Notes: a model not told the origin generated them from the sequence alone. DNA of 12,037 nucleotides from JANXSG01 sp038203935 (GCA_038203935.1 JBBRDM010000168.1:1-12037); one strand, 5' to 3'; positions 1-6,550 are shown, numbered from the stretch's first letter. Program-made: numbers and translations.

Positions 1-255
1 ATCTATAATATTCTTGATTTCTGATATTTTGTTTGCTGGGAACCCGCTCAGCGCGGCGTGCTTCTTGATAATTTCTTCGTTCTCAGCTAGATAGACACAA
101 TAGATTTTGTTTTCTGCCACATAGGATTCGACCCATTGAATATTCTGCCCCAGTACTCGCAGTACATCGCATGATTTCTTTGCAATACCCTGCAGCTGTT
201 CGCGATTCGAATCACCTACTTTCGGTATTTCTCTCTCAATAACAAATCTTTTCAT
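1..255 (-). CDS. DUF4242 domain protein (N-terminal part, cut by window edge)
   Basis: The 85 visible codons read MKRFVIEREIP at the start, then an 'LQGIAKKSCDVLRVLG' stretch, 'IQWVESYV', 'KIYCVYLAENEEIIKKHA' and 'GFPANKISEI'. This is the usual order of motifs in the DUF4242 family (small ferredoxin-like proteins of about 85-100 residues, related to the nickel-binding protein SCO4226). Only the last few residues should be missing. The reading frame stays open to base 1. The start at 255 is chosen because family members begin just before the RFVIER motif and because a GAGGAAGAG purine stretch sits directly upstream. An in-frame ATG at 318 would add 21 charged residues and has a poorer ribosome binding site. 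No signal peptide is visible, so it is probably cytoplasmic. The physiological role is not established. A GTAACGAC/GTCGTTTAC inverted repeat (332-339/348-356, one bulge) lies upstream and could be regulatory. Confidence 0.85.
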   Translation of the reverse strand, partial: MKRFVIEREIPKVGDSNREQLQGIAKKSCDVLRVLGQNIQWVESYVAENKIYCVYLAENEEIIKKHAALSGFPANKISEIKNIID

Positions 256-721
256 CTCTTCCTCGTCTATCTTTCTCAGTGATTTAATTTGAGCGGTACT
301 TCCTATTTTCCGCTCCATCACCTGTGCGGTTGTAACGACGGCGATAGGTCGTTTACTCAAACAGGTTTACCCGACGATTGAAGAAGGATGTCGTGATTCT
401 GCCCATGCTATGAATTATTTCACAGAGTAACTTTCCAAAACTGCTTATTCAGTAATGTAAATTGAAGAAAGAGTATCCGGGCGTTATCATTTCAGTATTT
501 CTACAAATATTTTAATGGAGAGGAAATAATTTGGACAGGGAGGAGCACAACGGACTGAAGAACGAGGAAGTGCTTTTCTACATTACGAGATAAGTGGCCA
601 ATGCCTAGTGGAGAATTCAATTTTCCACATTTGCTGGGCAGTCTCGATGCATCCCAGACTAGCTGGTCATTATATCCAAATGATCTGGATCAAGTAATCC
701 TGGGAGTGAATAGTCATGCCA
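256..721. other. Long non-coding stretch between two minus-strand genes
   Basis: Apart from the possible broken small gene at 531-729, no convincing coding region is seen on either strand. It contains the GTAACGAC/GTCGTTTAC inverted repeat at 332-356, which may belong to the control region of the DUF4242 gene. It also holds a short palindrome TGATCTGGATCA at 681-692 just past the end of the DUF4832 gene. The palindrome lacks a T-run, so it is not a clear terminator. No mobile element ends were found. Confidence 0.4.
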
Positions 722-729
722 TCACTTGA
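531..729 (+). pseudogene. Possible small gene split by a frameshift
   Basis: A GGAGAGG ribosome binding site (517-523) lies 7 bases before a TTG at 531. From there 20 codons read MDREEHNGLKNEEVLFYITR and end at TAA 591-593. The overlapping frame, open from 559, continues as DKWPMPSGEFNFPHLLGSLD, then ASQTSWSLYPNDLDQVILG, and stops at 727-729. Joined by a single-base shift near 588-592, the two pieces would form one plausible soluble protein of about 65 residues. Alternatively the ATG at 601 starts a separate 42-residue peptide. The 3' end overlaps the end of the convergent DUF4832 gene by 8 bases. I do not recognise a family. The only evidence is the ribosome binding site and protein-like composition on both sides of the shift, so this may be chance. 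Confidence 0.25.
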
Positions 730-2110
730 TTGTAACTTTTGAGAGAATGGTCCAGCCATCTTGGCGGGGGAGATTGTTGGCGAAACTGATTGAGGGATTG
801 CCGATCCAAGGATCGCGAATTCCCAGCGCAAGTTTATATTGTCCGGGAGCGGCTTTAGCTATTGGCGCTATATGGAACTGAAAATGGCCAGGCAGCCATT
901 TTCGAATATCGACATCTGCCTGATAATTTTCAGTGAACTTACCCTGTGCGTCGATCAGGGCTAGTTCCACAGGCCATGGATAGTAAAAGGGTGCGACGCC
1001 GATATTCTCCCCAGATACGATTACATCGAGCGGATCTCCCTGCCGAATCGTATCCGCGTGCCGTATATCAGCAAGCTGAAATTCATATCCCATCCTGCGC
1101 ACCAGTGATTGACTGGCTTTGATGAAATCAGGGGATTGACTGCGCTCCAGCGCCGGGCAGTACGGTCCAAACCAGGTGAAATGCGCTTTTTCGACCATCT
1201 TCAGCGTATGATCGTAGTCTGTTCCCAGCCACTTATGGGCAGCATGCGGAACCATCTCGCCCCCAAGGGCTGCCCGTTTCCAGTTCTCCGCACGCCCACT
1301 GCGGCGCATTCCCGGCAAAAATTTCCAATCCTCCGGGCCATCCGTATCCTCAGGAAGCATGTCGTCGAAGAATCCTATCCAGGGCTGTCTTCCCGCATAG
1401 TTGGAGGGATAGCGTGTCATGATGATCTTGTGGGGAAATGCCTCGTGAGCGGCCTCAAGAACACGCTGCTGAGTTGCAAGGCTGGCGAATAGCTCCGACC
1501 GAGGATAGGTGTGCCACTCCCCCCAGTATCCCAGCAGGCCCATCTCGATAAAGGCGATTCGCGGATTTCCATCGTAGCGGCTTCCCAGAGCCGCGATCAG
1601 CCGCTCCATCGCCCGCAGCATACGAGGATCGTCGTAGTCCGGCGCCATTCCACCGCCGTAGTCGCTATAGGGAGTCTGTTTAACCCCTTTCGAGACAAGC
1701 CAGCCGGGCAGGCCGGATGGCTGATGAGGATAGTCGATAAAGACTCGAAAGACGATATGTTTACCCTTCGCAAGCGGTGTTTCCCAGGACTTCTTCTCCC
1801 ACTCATCAAACGCATAGTGGCCTTCGGTCGGCTCCAGATCCTTCCAGGAAACATATTGATAGACCATCGAATAGGGCTGATTGACTGGCCCGGCAGTGGT
1901 ATACGGACACCAGCCTTTGAGAGGATTGTCGAGCGGGCCAGGCCCGGCAGGCAGAGGAACGACTCGCTGTTGCGCAGATACACCGGCAGCCAGTACAATC
2001 AGTATAGCGGCTTGAATGAGAAAAATGATCCTGCTGGAAATGTTCATTGCAGCCGGAATCTGGCCGCAGTAATTCAGCGAACCATCAGATTGGAGTAACC
2101 GAATTTTCAC
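722..2110 (-). CDS. Secreted DUF4832 (glycoside-hydrolase-like) protein
   Basis: The protein is predicted to be exported and to have a TIM-barrel domain resembling clan-A glycoside hydrolases, followed by a beta-sandwich. Visible pieces: a hydrophobic signal segment (IIFLIQAAILIVLAAGVSA, about residues 27-45), the family opening 'NPLKGWCPYT', 'VYQYVSWKDLEP', 'FRVFIDYP', and 'FIEMGLLGYWGEWH' near residues 187-200, where Glu198 sits where a catalytic acid would be expected. The C-terminal part ('GENIGVAPFYYPWPVELALID... YKLALGIRDPW') matches the DUF4832 region. The substrate is unknown. The start is uncertain: GTG 2110 has a strong AAAGGAG (2126-2120) at 9 bases, but puts about 25 residues before the hydrophobic core. 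ATG 2047 gives a standard signal peptide but has no good ribosome binding site. It is the last gene of the lacI-pilin-lipoprotein row, 26 bases after the lipoprotein, which supports co-expression. Identification as DUF4832 is by recalled motifs. Confidence 0.85.
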   Translation of the reverse strand: MKIRLLQSDGSLNYCGQIPAAMNISSRIIFLIQAAILIVLAAGVSAQQRVVPLPAGPGPLDNPLKGWCPYTTAGPVNQPYSMVYQYVSWKDLEPTEGHYAFDEWEKKSWETPLAKGKHIVFRVFIDYPHQPSGLPGWLVSKGVKQTPYSDYGGGMAPDYDDPRMLRAMERLIAALGSRYDGNPRIAFIEMGLLGYWGEWHTYPRSELFASLATQQRVLEAAHEAFPHKIIMTRYPSNYAGRQPWIGFFDDMLPEDTDGPEDWKFLPGMRRSGRAENWKRAALGGEMVPHAAHKWLGTDYDHTLKMVEKAHFTWFGPYCPALERSQSPDFIKASQSLVRRMGYEFQLADIRHADTIRQGDPLDVIVSGENIGVAPFYYPWPVELALIDAQGKFTENYQADVDIRKWLPGHFQFHIAPIAKAAPGQYKLALGIRDPWIGNPSISFANNLPRQDGWTILSKVTIK

Positions 2111-2136
2111 GAATAATAACTCCTTTGAGGTCAACT

Positions 2137-2403
2137 TTAATTAGTGACTGATCCTTTTCTCTGCTGTTCTACAGTATATCCTTTCGCCGCTGCCCGGTTT
2201 GCTTCCTGCTGATCTTTATAGTGTTGTTTGATAGAATCGGGAACATGAGGGTCGTTCATTATTGTACTGCTCTGCTGTTGTTGCTGCGCTGGTGTTGGCG
2301 GATTTCCCTCGCCGCTCCTGCCGGCACAGCCGGCCGACAGGAACGGGAGCATAATCACGATGCACAGCCTTAGGCAGAAGCAATTGGCTCGATGAGGTTT
2401 CAT
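2137..2403 (-). CDS. Small glutamine-rich lipoprotein
   Basis: The 88-residue product starts MKPHRANCFCLRLCIVIMLP and reaches a lipobox (FLSAGC, Cys26), so it is predicted to be a lipid-anchored lipoprotein. The mature part begins AGRSGEGNPPTPAQQQQQSS, a disordered linker with five consecutive glutamines. It continues 'IMNDPHVPDSIKQHYKDQQEANRAAAKGY', a short helix-prone segment. The N..PH.P...K pattern resembles small lipoproteins I associate with pilin genes in Armatimonadota, but no function is known to me. The start at 2403 is chosen for the lipobox distance and a GGAG five bases or so upstream. An upstream ATG at 2466 would add 21 residues before the signal. It lies 70 bases after the pseudopilin and 26 bases before the DUF4832 gene, so it probably shares their transcript and could act at the envelope with one of them. 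Confidence 0.75.
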   Translation of the reverse strand: MKPHRANCFCLRLCIVIMLPFLSAGCAGRSGEGNPPTPAQQQQQSSTIMNDPHVPDSIKQHYKDQQEANRAAAKGYTVEQQRKGSVTN

Positions 2404-2473
2404 AGTGTCTCCAACAAATGGAAGTGTGACCTCTGAATTAGCGAGTAATACATTCAGTTGATCCATTTTCTGC

Positions 2474-3304
2474 TTAGTACGGCTGGGTACCCCACTGCTG
2501 CATCGATGCCAACGGTGTTCCCGGATAGATATTCTTCGCCCAGAGGATACTGCTCTTATGCATCGCTTTGGTATGGCTGTCTACGAATAGACAGTTTGTT
2601 GCCTGCTGGTGGCGATAGCGTGGAAACGTGCCGCAGCCCGGGTAGGATCCAGTCTGACTGGCTTCAGACGAAGTCGGAAAATCGCAGTCCCAGTTCAGGT
2701 CGTAATGGGGGCCGTTATGAGCAGCAGAACCATCGTCACCAACAGTTCCCACCCAGTCTGTCCAGTCCCACTCCTGGGCGTCAAACGATAAATAACCCCA
2801 GGTTGCATTGTTATTTCCTACTTCGGTCACTTCTATCAGATCGGACGGCCTGGTAATCTGAGCCAGCGCCGCAGGCTGATAGAGGGTGGCCCCGCTTGCC
2901 CAATACGCGGTGCCGTCCGGCGATAGATACTGATGGATTGCATAAGTACTCTGGTTTCTGTCGATTTGATCAGGACAGGTGTTGATCCCTCCTACCCCGC
3001 TCGCGCTCAGACCCGTTCCCCACAAATTTCCATTTTTGACATAGGGGTATATTGCGCCGAACCAGTTTACGTCGAAAGTAGAACTCGGCGCATAGTGGTC
3101 ATAGGGATACATTTCATCATAATCCTGAATATAGAGCGCGATGCCAAGCCCGACCTGTTTCAAATTCGAGAGACATGTCGTCTGGCGGGCCTTTTCTCGT
3201 GCCTGTGCGAATACAGGAAATAGTATGGCCGCCAGGATAGCAATAATTGCGATAACTACAAGCAGTTCAATAAGTGTAAATCCAGCTAGTTTCTTCATGT
3301 ACAT
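2474..3304 (-). CDS. Type II secretion-like pseudopilin (prepilin N-methylation motif)
   Basis: The N-terminus MYMKKLAG|FTLIELLVVI is a class III prepilin signal: a short basic leader, cleavage after Gly8, methylatable Phe, and Glu at mature position 5. A hydrophobic helix follows to about residue 32, then 'AQAREKARQTTCLSNLKQVG' and 'YIQDYDEMYPYDHY', the form seen in large paralogous pseudopilin sets. Near the C-terminus 'RHQQATNCLFVDSHTKAM' corresponds to the H-X9-DG motif of this class, but the Gly is Ser here. The 276-residue length is normal. A prepilin peptidase would be needed for maturation; none is in the window. AAGGAG lies 4 bases before ATG 3304 and 10 before ATG 3298, so either may be the start. 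It lies 63 bases after lacI and 70 before the lipoprotein, on the same strand. It probably acts as a pseudopilus subunit or surface fibre protein at the inner membrane; the cargo is unknown. Confidence 0.93.
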   Translation of the reverse strand: MYMKKLAGFTLIELLVVIAIIAILAAILFPVFAQAREKARQTTCLSNLKQVGLGIALYIQDYDEMYPYDHYAPSSTFDVNWFGAIYPYVKNGNLWGTGLSASGVGGINTCPDQIDRNQSTYAIHQYLSPDGTAYWASGATLYQPAALAQITRPSDLIEVTEVGNNNATWGYLSFDAQEWDWTDWVGTVGDDGSAAHNGPHYDLNWDCDFPTSSEASQTGSYPGCGTFPRYRHQQATNCLFVDSHTKAMHKSSILWAKNIYPGTPLASMQQWGTQPY

Positions 3305-3367
3305 CAGTCTCCTTTGAACGTGTGTGATTCCGTTTGAACCACGGTTGTGAATGACAGAATGAATAAA

Positions 3368-4414
3368 TTACTGAGCAAAAAGAACTTCAGGCTCTTTTAA
3401 TAACGAACTCGGGTCGGAAGAAGATCGGATTATAAGCTGTGGCTTGAGGATGCACTGCTGAAGAGGCGCTCCCGGATTCTCCATAGAGTTCAGCAGATAT
3501 TGCCAAGCTAAGGTGCACATCTGGTCGGTTGGCTGTTTGATCGTAGTAAGCGGACACGAAAGATATTCCGTTTCTTCGATGCCATCACATCCAATCAGAG
3601 CAATATCCTGACCGACCTTGATGCCTAGATCACAAAGCGCCCGATAGGCCCCGACAGCCATATCGTCGTTATGGCATAAAATTGCATCGGGCAGAGGCGA
3701 ACTCTGCAGGCTCTCGCGTACACACTTCCACGCTGATGCAAGCGATACATCTGGAGTGGTGATGAATTTAGGCTGATTTCCTTGCTCCTTCTGCACGGCG
3801 CAATAGGCATCATAACGGGGCTCTCCGGGCCACTCTGCTTCGATTTCAGGATGCAGGTAAACGATTTTTGTTCGCCCCATGTCGATGAGATGCCGCATCG
3901 CCTCTTCCATACCAGCGTAGAGATCGACGCCTACATAGTTCGTCGCTTCACTCCAGTAGGCACCCATACTGACAAATGGAACTGCTCCTGCGTTTGCAAA
4001 TTGAGAACGCGCAAACTCACTTCCTGCAGTGGGAGTATCGAAAGCAATTATTCCATCGACACCCAGGCGCAGCGCGCGCGAAAGCGTATTACGCTGGGAA
4101 AGGTCTACTTCAACATCCGTAATAGCCAGAGCGAACTCTGACGGAATAACCACTTGCTGCATGCGGCTTACAACATGAGCACGATACCTTGAATATCCCA
4201 GGCACATCCAGAATCCTACGATGCCCGTACGGCCAGTCACGAGAGCACGGGCCGCAGCGTTCGGCTGATAACCTATCCGGCGGGCCGCTGCGAGGACACG
4301 AATGCGTGTCTCGGCAGCTATTGCTAAATCCGAGTTTCCGCTAAGCACCCGTGATACAGTCGCTCCAGAAACCTGAGCCTGCCTGGCAACATCATCTCGT
4401 GTGGGTCGGGACAT
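3368..4414 (-). CDS. LacI-family transcriptional regulator
   Basis: Full-length (348 residues) LacI/GalR-type repressor. The helix-turn-helix is at the very N-terminus: 'RDDVARQAQVSGATVSRVLSG' (about residues 6-26), followed by the hinge motif 'IGYQPNAAARAL' (about 48-59). The rest is a periplasmic-binding-protein-like ligand domain, with 'DGIIAFDTP', 'VPFVSMGAYW', 'DAILCHNDDMAVGAYRAL', 'DIALIGCDGIEETEYLSCPLTTIKQP'. The effector is probably a sugar or glycoside, by family. The start at 4414 is preferred over ATG 4417 because GGAG (4423-4420) is 5 bases away. The first gene of the minus-strand row, it precedes the pseudopilin, lipoprotein and DUF4832 genes, and lies divergent to the DUF4185 gene. 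A consensus promoter with a tandem repeat over the start site indicates self-repression, and probably control of the genes behind it. Confidence 0.95.
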   Translation of the reverse strand: MSRPTRDDVARQAQVSGATVSRVLSGNSDLAIAAETRIRVLAAARRIGYQPNAAARALVTGRTGIVGFWMCLGYSRYRAHVVSRMQQVVIPSEFALAITDVEVDLSQRNTLSRALRLGVDGIIAFDTPTAGSEFARSQFANAGAVPFVSMGAYWSEATNYVGVDLYAGMEEAMRHLIDMGRTKIVYLHPEIEAEWPGEPRYDAYCAVQKEQGNQPKFITTPDVSLASAWKCVRESLQSSPLPDAILCHNDDMAVGAYRALCDLGIKVGQDIALIGCDGIEETEYLSCPLTTIKQPTDQMCTLAWQYLLNSMENPGAPLQQCILKPQLIIRSSSDPSSLLKEPEVLFAQ

Positions 4415-4426
4415 CATTTCTCCATA

Positions 4427-4454
4427 TGTACACGCGTACAGTACACGCGTACAT
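4427..4454. promoter_or_regulatory. Tandem 13-bp operator for the LacI-family regulator
   Basis: The 13-mer GTACACGCGTACA occurs twice with no gap (4428-4440 and 4441-4453). The first copy with its preceding T is a near-perfect 14-bp dyad (TGTACAC/GCGTACA, one mismatch) with a central CG step, which is the usual feature of LacI-family operators. It covers the predicted transcription start (about 4446) and touches the -10 box of the lacI promoter. Binding there should block transcription of lacI and the genes behind it. Operator identity is inferred from position and symmetry. Confidence 0.75.
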
Positions 4455-4481
4455 ATTATCATGGCTCTTGTTTTTTGTCAA
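4453..4481 (-). promoter_or_regulatory. Consensus sigma-70 promoter of the lacI row
   Basis: Read on the minus strand, TTGACA (4481-4476) is followed by a 17-base spacer and TAATAT (4458-4453). The -35 box and spacing are exact consensus and the -10 has one mismatch. Transcription should start near 4446, giving a leader of about 32 bases before ATG 4414. The tandem operator overlaps the end of the -10 and the start site. Confidence 0.85.
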
Positions 4482-4609
4482 GAGGACATTCCCAATTATT
4501 TTCGTCAAACATGATATGCGGCACTGTGGTATTCGTGTGCGGTACAATCTTAATTCCAACCGACTGATTAAGATATTACTGATTACGATATTTATGTAGG
4601 AGTGAAACA

Positions 4610-5731
4610 TTGAGTGCCATATATCGAAGAGAGTTCCTGCAAAATATTTCTTTAGCTGCGCCGCTGTTTCTTTCCACAAGACTGTCTGCAGAATCGACCG
4701 CCGCCCTTACGAAAATTCGCGCAGCTCCCTGGCCGGAAGCAGAAGCGCTATTTCATCAGGACCCGCGGTGGCTGGGTGGCGATGGTGTCTATTCGATCGA
4801 TTTGGGGAATGGGCGTGTGCTGTGGATGTTCGGCGACAGTTTTGTCTCCACCTCCCCAGCCCACAAACGTTCTGAAGCCAGGATCGTCCGGAACAGCATT
4901 GCTATCCAGACTGGTTACGATCCGGCCACAGCAACTATGCGTTTTTTCTGGGCACATTCTGGTGTCGCCCCGGATGCTTTTTTCGTTTCCAACTCTCCAA
5001 AATGGTTTTGGCCGGCTCATGGAATCCGAATCGGCAGCGCTCTCTTAATATTTCTATCCGAGATGAAGGCGAGCAGCGGGGGATTGGGTTTTGAGGGAAG
5101 CGGGTGGAAAGCAATTCTCGTGGATAACCCGGATGCAGATCCAGATGCATGGCATGTTCGATATCTCGAATCTCCCAATCGATTTTCTATGGCTGTTGGT
5201 TCCTCTATCCTTGTGGCAGGTGATTTTATTTATGCCTACTCCCATTCCGATGCTGAAAATGGCGGGACACACAACATTTTCCTTGCGCGTTTTCCACTTG
5301 ATCAAGCAGCAAAGGGAATTCTGACAAATCTGGAATGGTATAACGGAGGCAGCGGATGGGAACTCCAATCGAATATGTCCCACGGTCCGCCTCCGCTCAT
5401 ACCCGATGGGCAGACTGAGTTCAACGTCTACGCATACCCGCCCCACTTTCCATTCCTCGAGGTTCAGACTGAAGGATTCCCCTCGGCAGTTCTATCCTAC
5501 CGTACTGCAGAATCTCCGCTCGGCAGATGGTATGGTTTGCAGCAGTTCTACAGGCCGCCCGAGGCATCCCGCTCCGATATACAGATATACTCCGCGAAAT
5601 TACACCCGATGCTGATTCATTCCGGAGCAGATTTTACAGTCTCTTATTCTACGAACAGCTCGAATTTTAACACTCTGGTCCATGATTCTTCGCTGTACTT
5701 CCCACGCTTCGTAAAAGCTCACTGGCAATAA
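4610..5731 (+). CDS. Tat-exported DUF4185 (five-bladed propeller, glycosidase-like) protein
   Basis: The 373-residue protein begins MSAIYRREFLQNISLAAPLF, a twin-arginine signal (RR at 6-7, then x-F-L) with cleavage plausible near 'LSAES' (about residue 27). This indicates export in folded form. The body carries 'DPRWLGGDGVYSIDLGNGRVLWMFGDSF' (51-78), the typical first-blade motif of DUF4185, then 'RNSIAIQTGYD', 'WPAHGIRIGSALLIFLS' and 'GSSILVAGDFIYAYS'. These are repeated beta-propeller strands of the kind found in glycoside-hydrolase-like propellers. The substrate is not known. The TTG start at 4610 is supported by AGGAG (4598-4602) at 7 bases, and no better ATG fits. It is divergent from lacI, whose operator lies about 155 bases upstream, so shared control is possible. 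A TACAAT at 4543-4548 is a possible -10 box, but no convincing -35 accompanies it. The VOC gene follows within 20 bases. Confidence 0.82.
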   Translation: MSAIYRREFLQNISLAAPLFLSTRLSAESTAALTKIRAAPWPEAEALFHQDPRWLGGDGVYSIDLGNGRVLWMFGDSFVSTSPAHKRSEARIVRNSIAIQTGYDPATATMRFFWAHSGVAPDAFFVSNSPKWFWPAHGIRIGSALLIFLSEMKASSGGLGFEGSGWKAILVDNPDADPDAWHVRYLESPNRFSMAVGSSILVAGDFIYAYSHSDAENGGTHNIFLARFPLDQAAKGILTNLEWYNGGSGWELQSNMSHGPPPLIPDGQTEFNVYAYPPHFPFLEVQTEGFPSAVLSYRTAESPLGRWYGLQQFYRPPEASRSDIQIYSAKLHPMLIHSGADFTVSYSTNSSNFNTLVHDSSLYFPRFVKAHWQ

Positions 5732-5747
5732 ATCAACTGAGGAGATT

Positions 5748-6161
5748 ATGATGAGCGCTTCAAATAAAATAGATAGTTCCATTTCCTGCTCTCTTGCCCC
5801 CATGGTGTCGGTTCGAAAAGGTGCGTCGGCTGTTGAATTTTATAAGTCGGCGTTTGCTGCGGTTGAGGTGTATCGGGTCGAGGATCCCGATGGAGCTGTC
5901 GTCTCCCGATTATCTATCCAGGGAGCTGAGTTTTGGGCTGCTGACGAATCTCAGGAGCATGAAAACTTCAGCCCTGAAACACTGAATGGCGGCACAGTGC
6001 GAATGATTCTGACAGTCCCTGATCCAGATGCAGCATTTTCAATGGCGGTTGCAGCGGGCGCTAAAGTAGTTTCTCCGGTAGGAGATGCCTACGGGTGGCG
6101 CGTGGGCCGGGTGGTCGATCCATTCGGGCACCATTGGGAGATCGGGCGGCCATTGGAATAA
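5748..6161 (+). CDS. VOC family (glyoxalase/PhnB-like) protein
   Basis: The 137-residue single-unit protein is of the vicinal oxygen chelate fold. Visible landmarks are 'SVRKGASAVEFYKSAFAAVEVYRVEDPDGAVV' (first beta-alpha-beta unit), 'IQGAEFWAADES', 'RMILTVPDPDAAFSMAVAAGAKVVSPVGDAYGWRVGRVVDPFGHHWEIG' (second unit). The ending DPFGHHWEI is typical of the PhnB-like subgroup. The family includes lyases, dioxygenases and resistance proteins, so no reaction can be assigned. Two adjacent ATGs are possible starts; GGAG (5741-5744) is 3 bases from 5748 and 6 from 5751, so 5751 may be the real one. The gap to the DUF4185 gene is 16-19 bases, suggesting co-transcription although no functional link is obvious. 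The gene ends 7 bases before the inverted-repeat element. Confidence 0.88.
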   Translation: MMSASNKIDSSISCSLAPMVSVRKGASAVEFYKSAFAAVEVYRVEDPDGAVVSRLSIQGAEFWAADESQEHENFSPETLNGGTVRMILTVPDPDAAFSMAVAAGAKVVSPVGDAYGWRVGRVVDPFGHHWEIGRPLE

Positions 6162-6168
6162 TTAATTG

Positions 6169-6496
6169 ATGTTACGCAGGCGAGCAGTTTGCCATGATCT
6201 AACTATCCATAGCTTTTATAAGAGTTTTCAGATAGGAACGATACCGAAATGGAATTTCAAATCCACTATCTGAGTATAAAAATCTTTGATCTTGTCTAAG
6301 CAATCTGTGCTAATCTGCGTAATCTGTGGATAAAAAATCTGAAGCATTCCCTATAAAAGGTATCTCACATTCTAAAGATTTAAAAGCATTTTATCCACAC
6401 ATTACACAGATTACTCAGATTACATTGTTTCTTTCATGCACGCGGCTATATGATAGAAAGAGTGTAATCTTGATGAACTGCTTGGCTGCGTAACAT
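6169..6496. mobile_element. MITE-like element with 22-bp terminal inverted repeats
   Basis: The left end (6169-6190, beginning ATGTTACGCAG and ending AGCAGTTT) is matched in inverted orientation by the right end (6475-6496, ending CTGCGTAACAT), 19 of 22 positions by my count. The 328-base body is AT-rich, has no coding region, and contains a second strong inverted repeat at 6302-6421. Size, terminal repeats and lack of a transposase fit a miniature inverted-repeat element or a large REP-like unit. No clear target duplication is seen; both flanks are AT-rich (AATTAATT and AAATAAATT). It fills nearly all of the 421-base gap between the VOC and ArsR genes. Confidence 0.6.
6302..6421. repeat. Inner inverted repeat with TAATCTGNG units
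   Basis: The left arm (6302-6335) contains three head-to-tail units, AATCTGTGC, TAATCTGCG and TAATCTGTGG, then ATAAAA. The right arm (6389-6421) is its inverse, starting TTTTATCCACACATTACACA, with a one-base gap and about three mismatches. The loop is 53 bases. Transcribed, it would form a long hairpin. Units of the type 'TAATCTGTGTAATCTGTGG' are, from memory, scattered in intergenic regions of many bacterial phyla. The hairpin may also stop transcription coming from the VOC gene. Confidence 0.75.
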
Positions 6497-6521
6497 GAGT
6501 AAATAAATTATTCTTAGTATA

Positions 6522-6550
6522 TTGACAGATGTTCCTACAGGGCGTATAAT
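6522..6550 (+). promoter_or_regulatory. Consensus sigma-70 promoter of the arsR-type gene
   Basis: TTGACA (6522-6527), a 17-base spacer and TATAAT (6545-6550) form an exact consensus promoter. The predicted transcription start is near 6557, about 26 bases before the ArsR start codon. It lies just outside the right end of the MITE-like element. Confidence 0.88.

Noticed and set aside
256..318. Upstream ATG at 318 extending the DUF4242 protein by 21 residues
   Set aside because: Family proteins start at the RFVIER motif, and the ribosome site before 255 is better.
1109..2098. Long open frames on the plus strand opposite the DUF4832 gene
   Set aside because: They are antisense to a gene with clear family motifs, lack ribosome sites and have implausible protein composition.
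2137..2466. Longer form of the lipoprotein starting at ATG 2466
   Set aside because: It would put 21 residues before the lipoprotein signal; ATG 2403 has a ribosome site and correct lipobox spacing.
4475..4502. TTGTCA-16-TATTTT as a plus-strand promoter for the DUF4185 gene
   Set aside because: Weak match that merely overlaps the inverse of the strong minus-strand -35 box; it would give a leader of about 100 bases.
6302..6421. Repeated 9-base units considered as a CRISPR array
   Set aside because: Units are adjacent without spacers and are mirrored rather than repeated in one direction.
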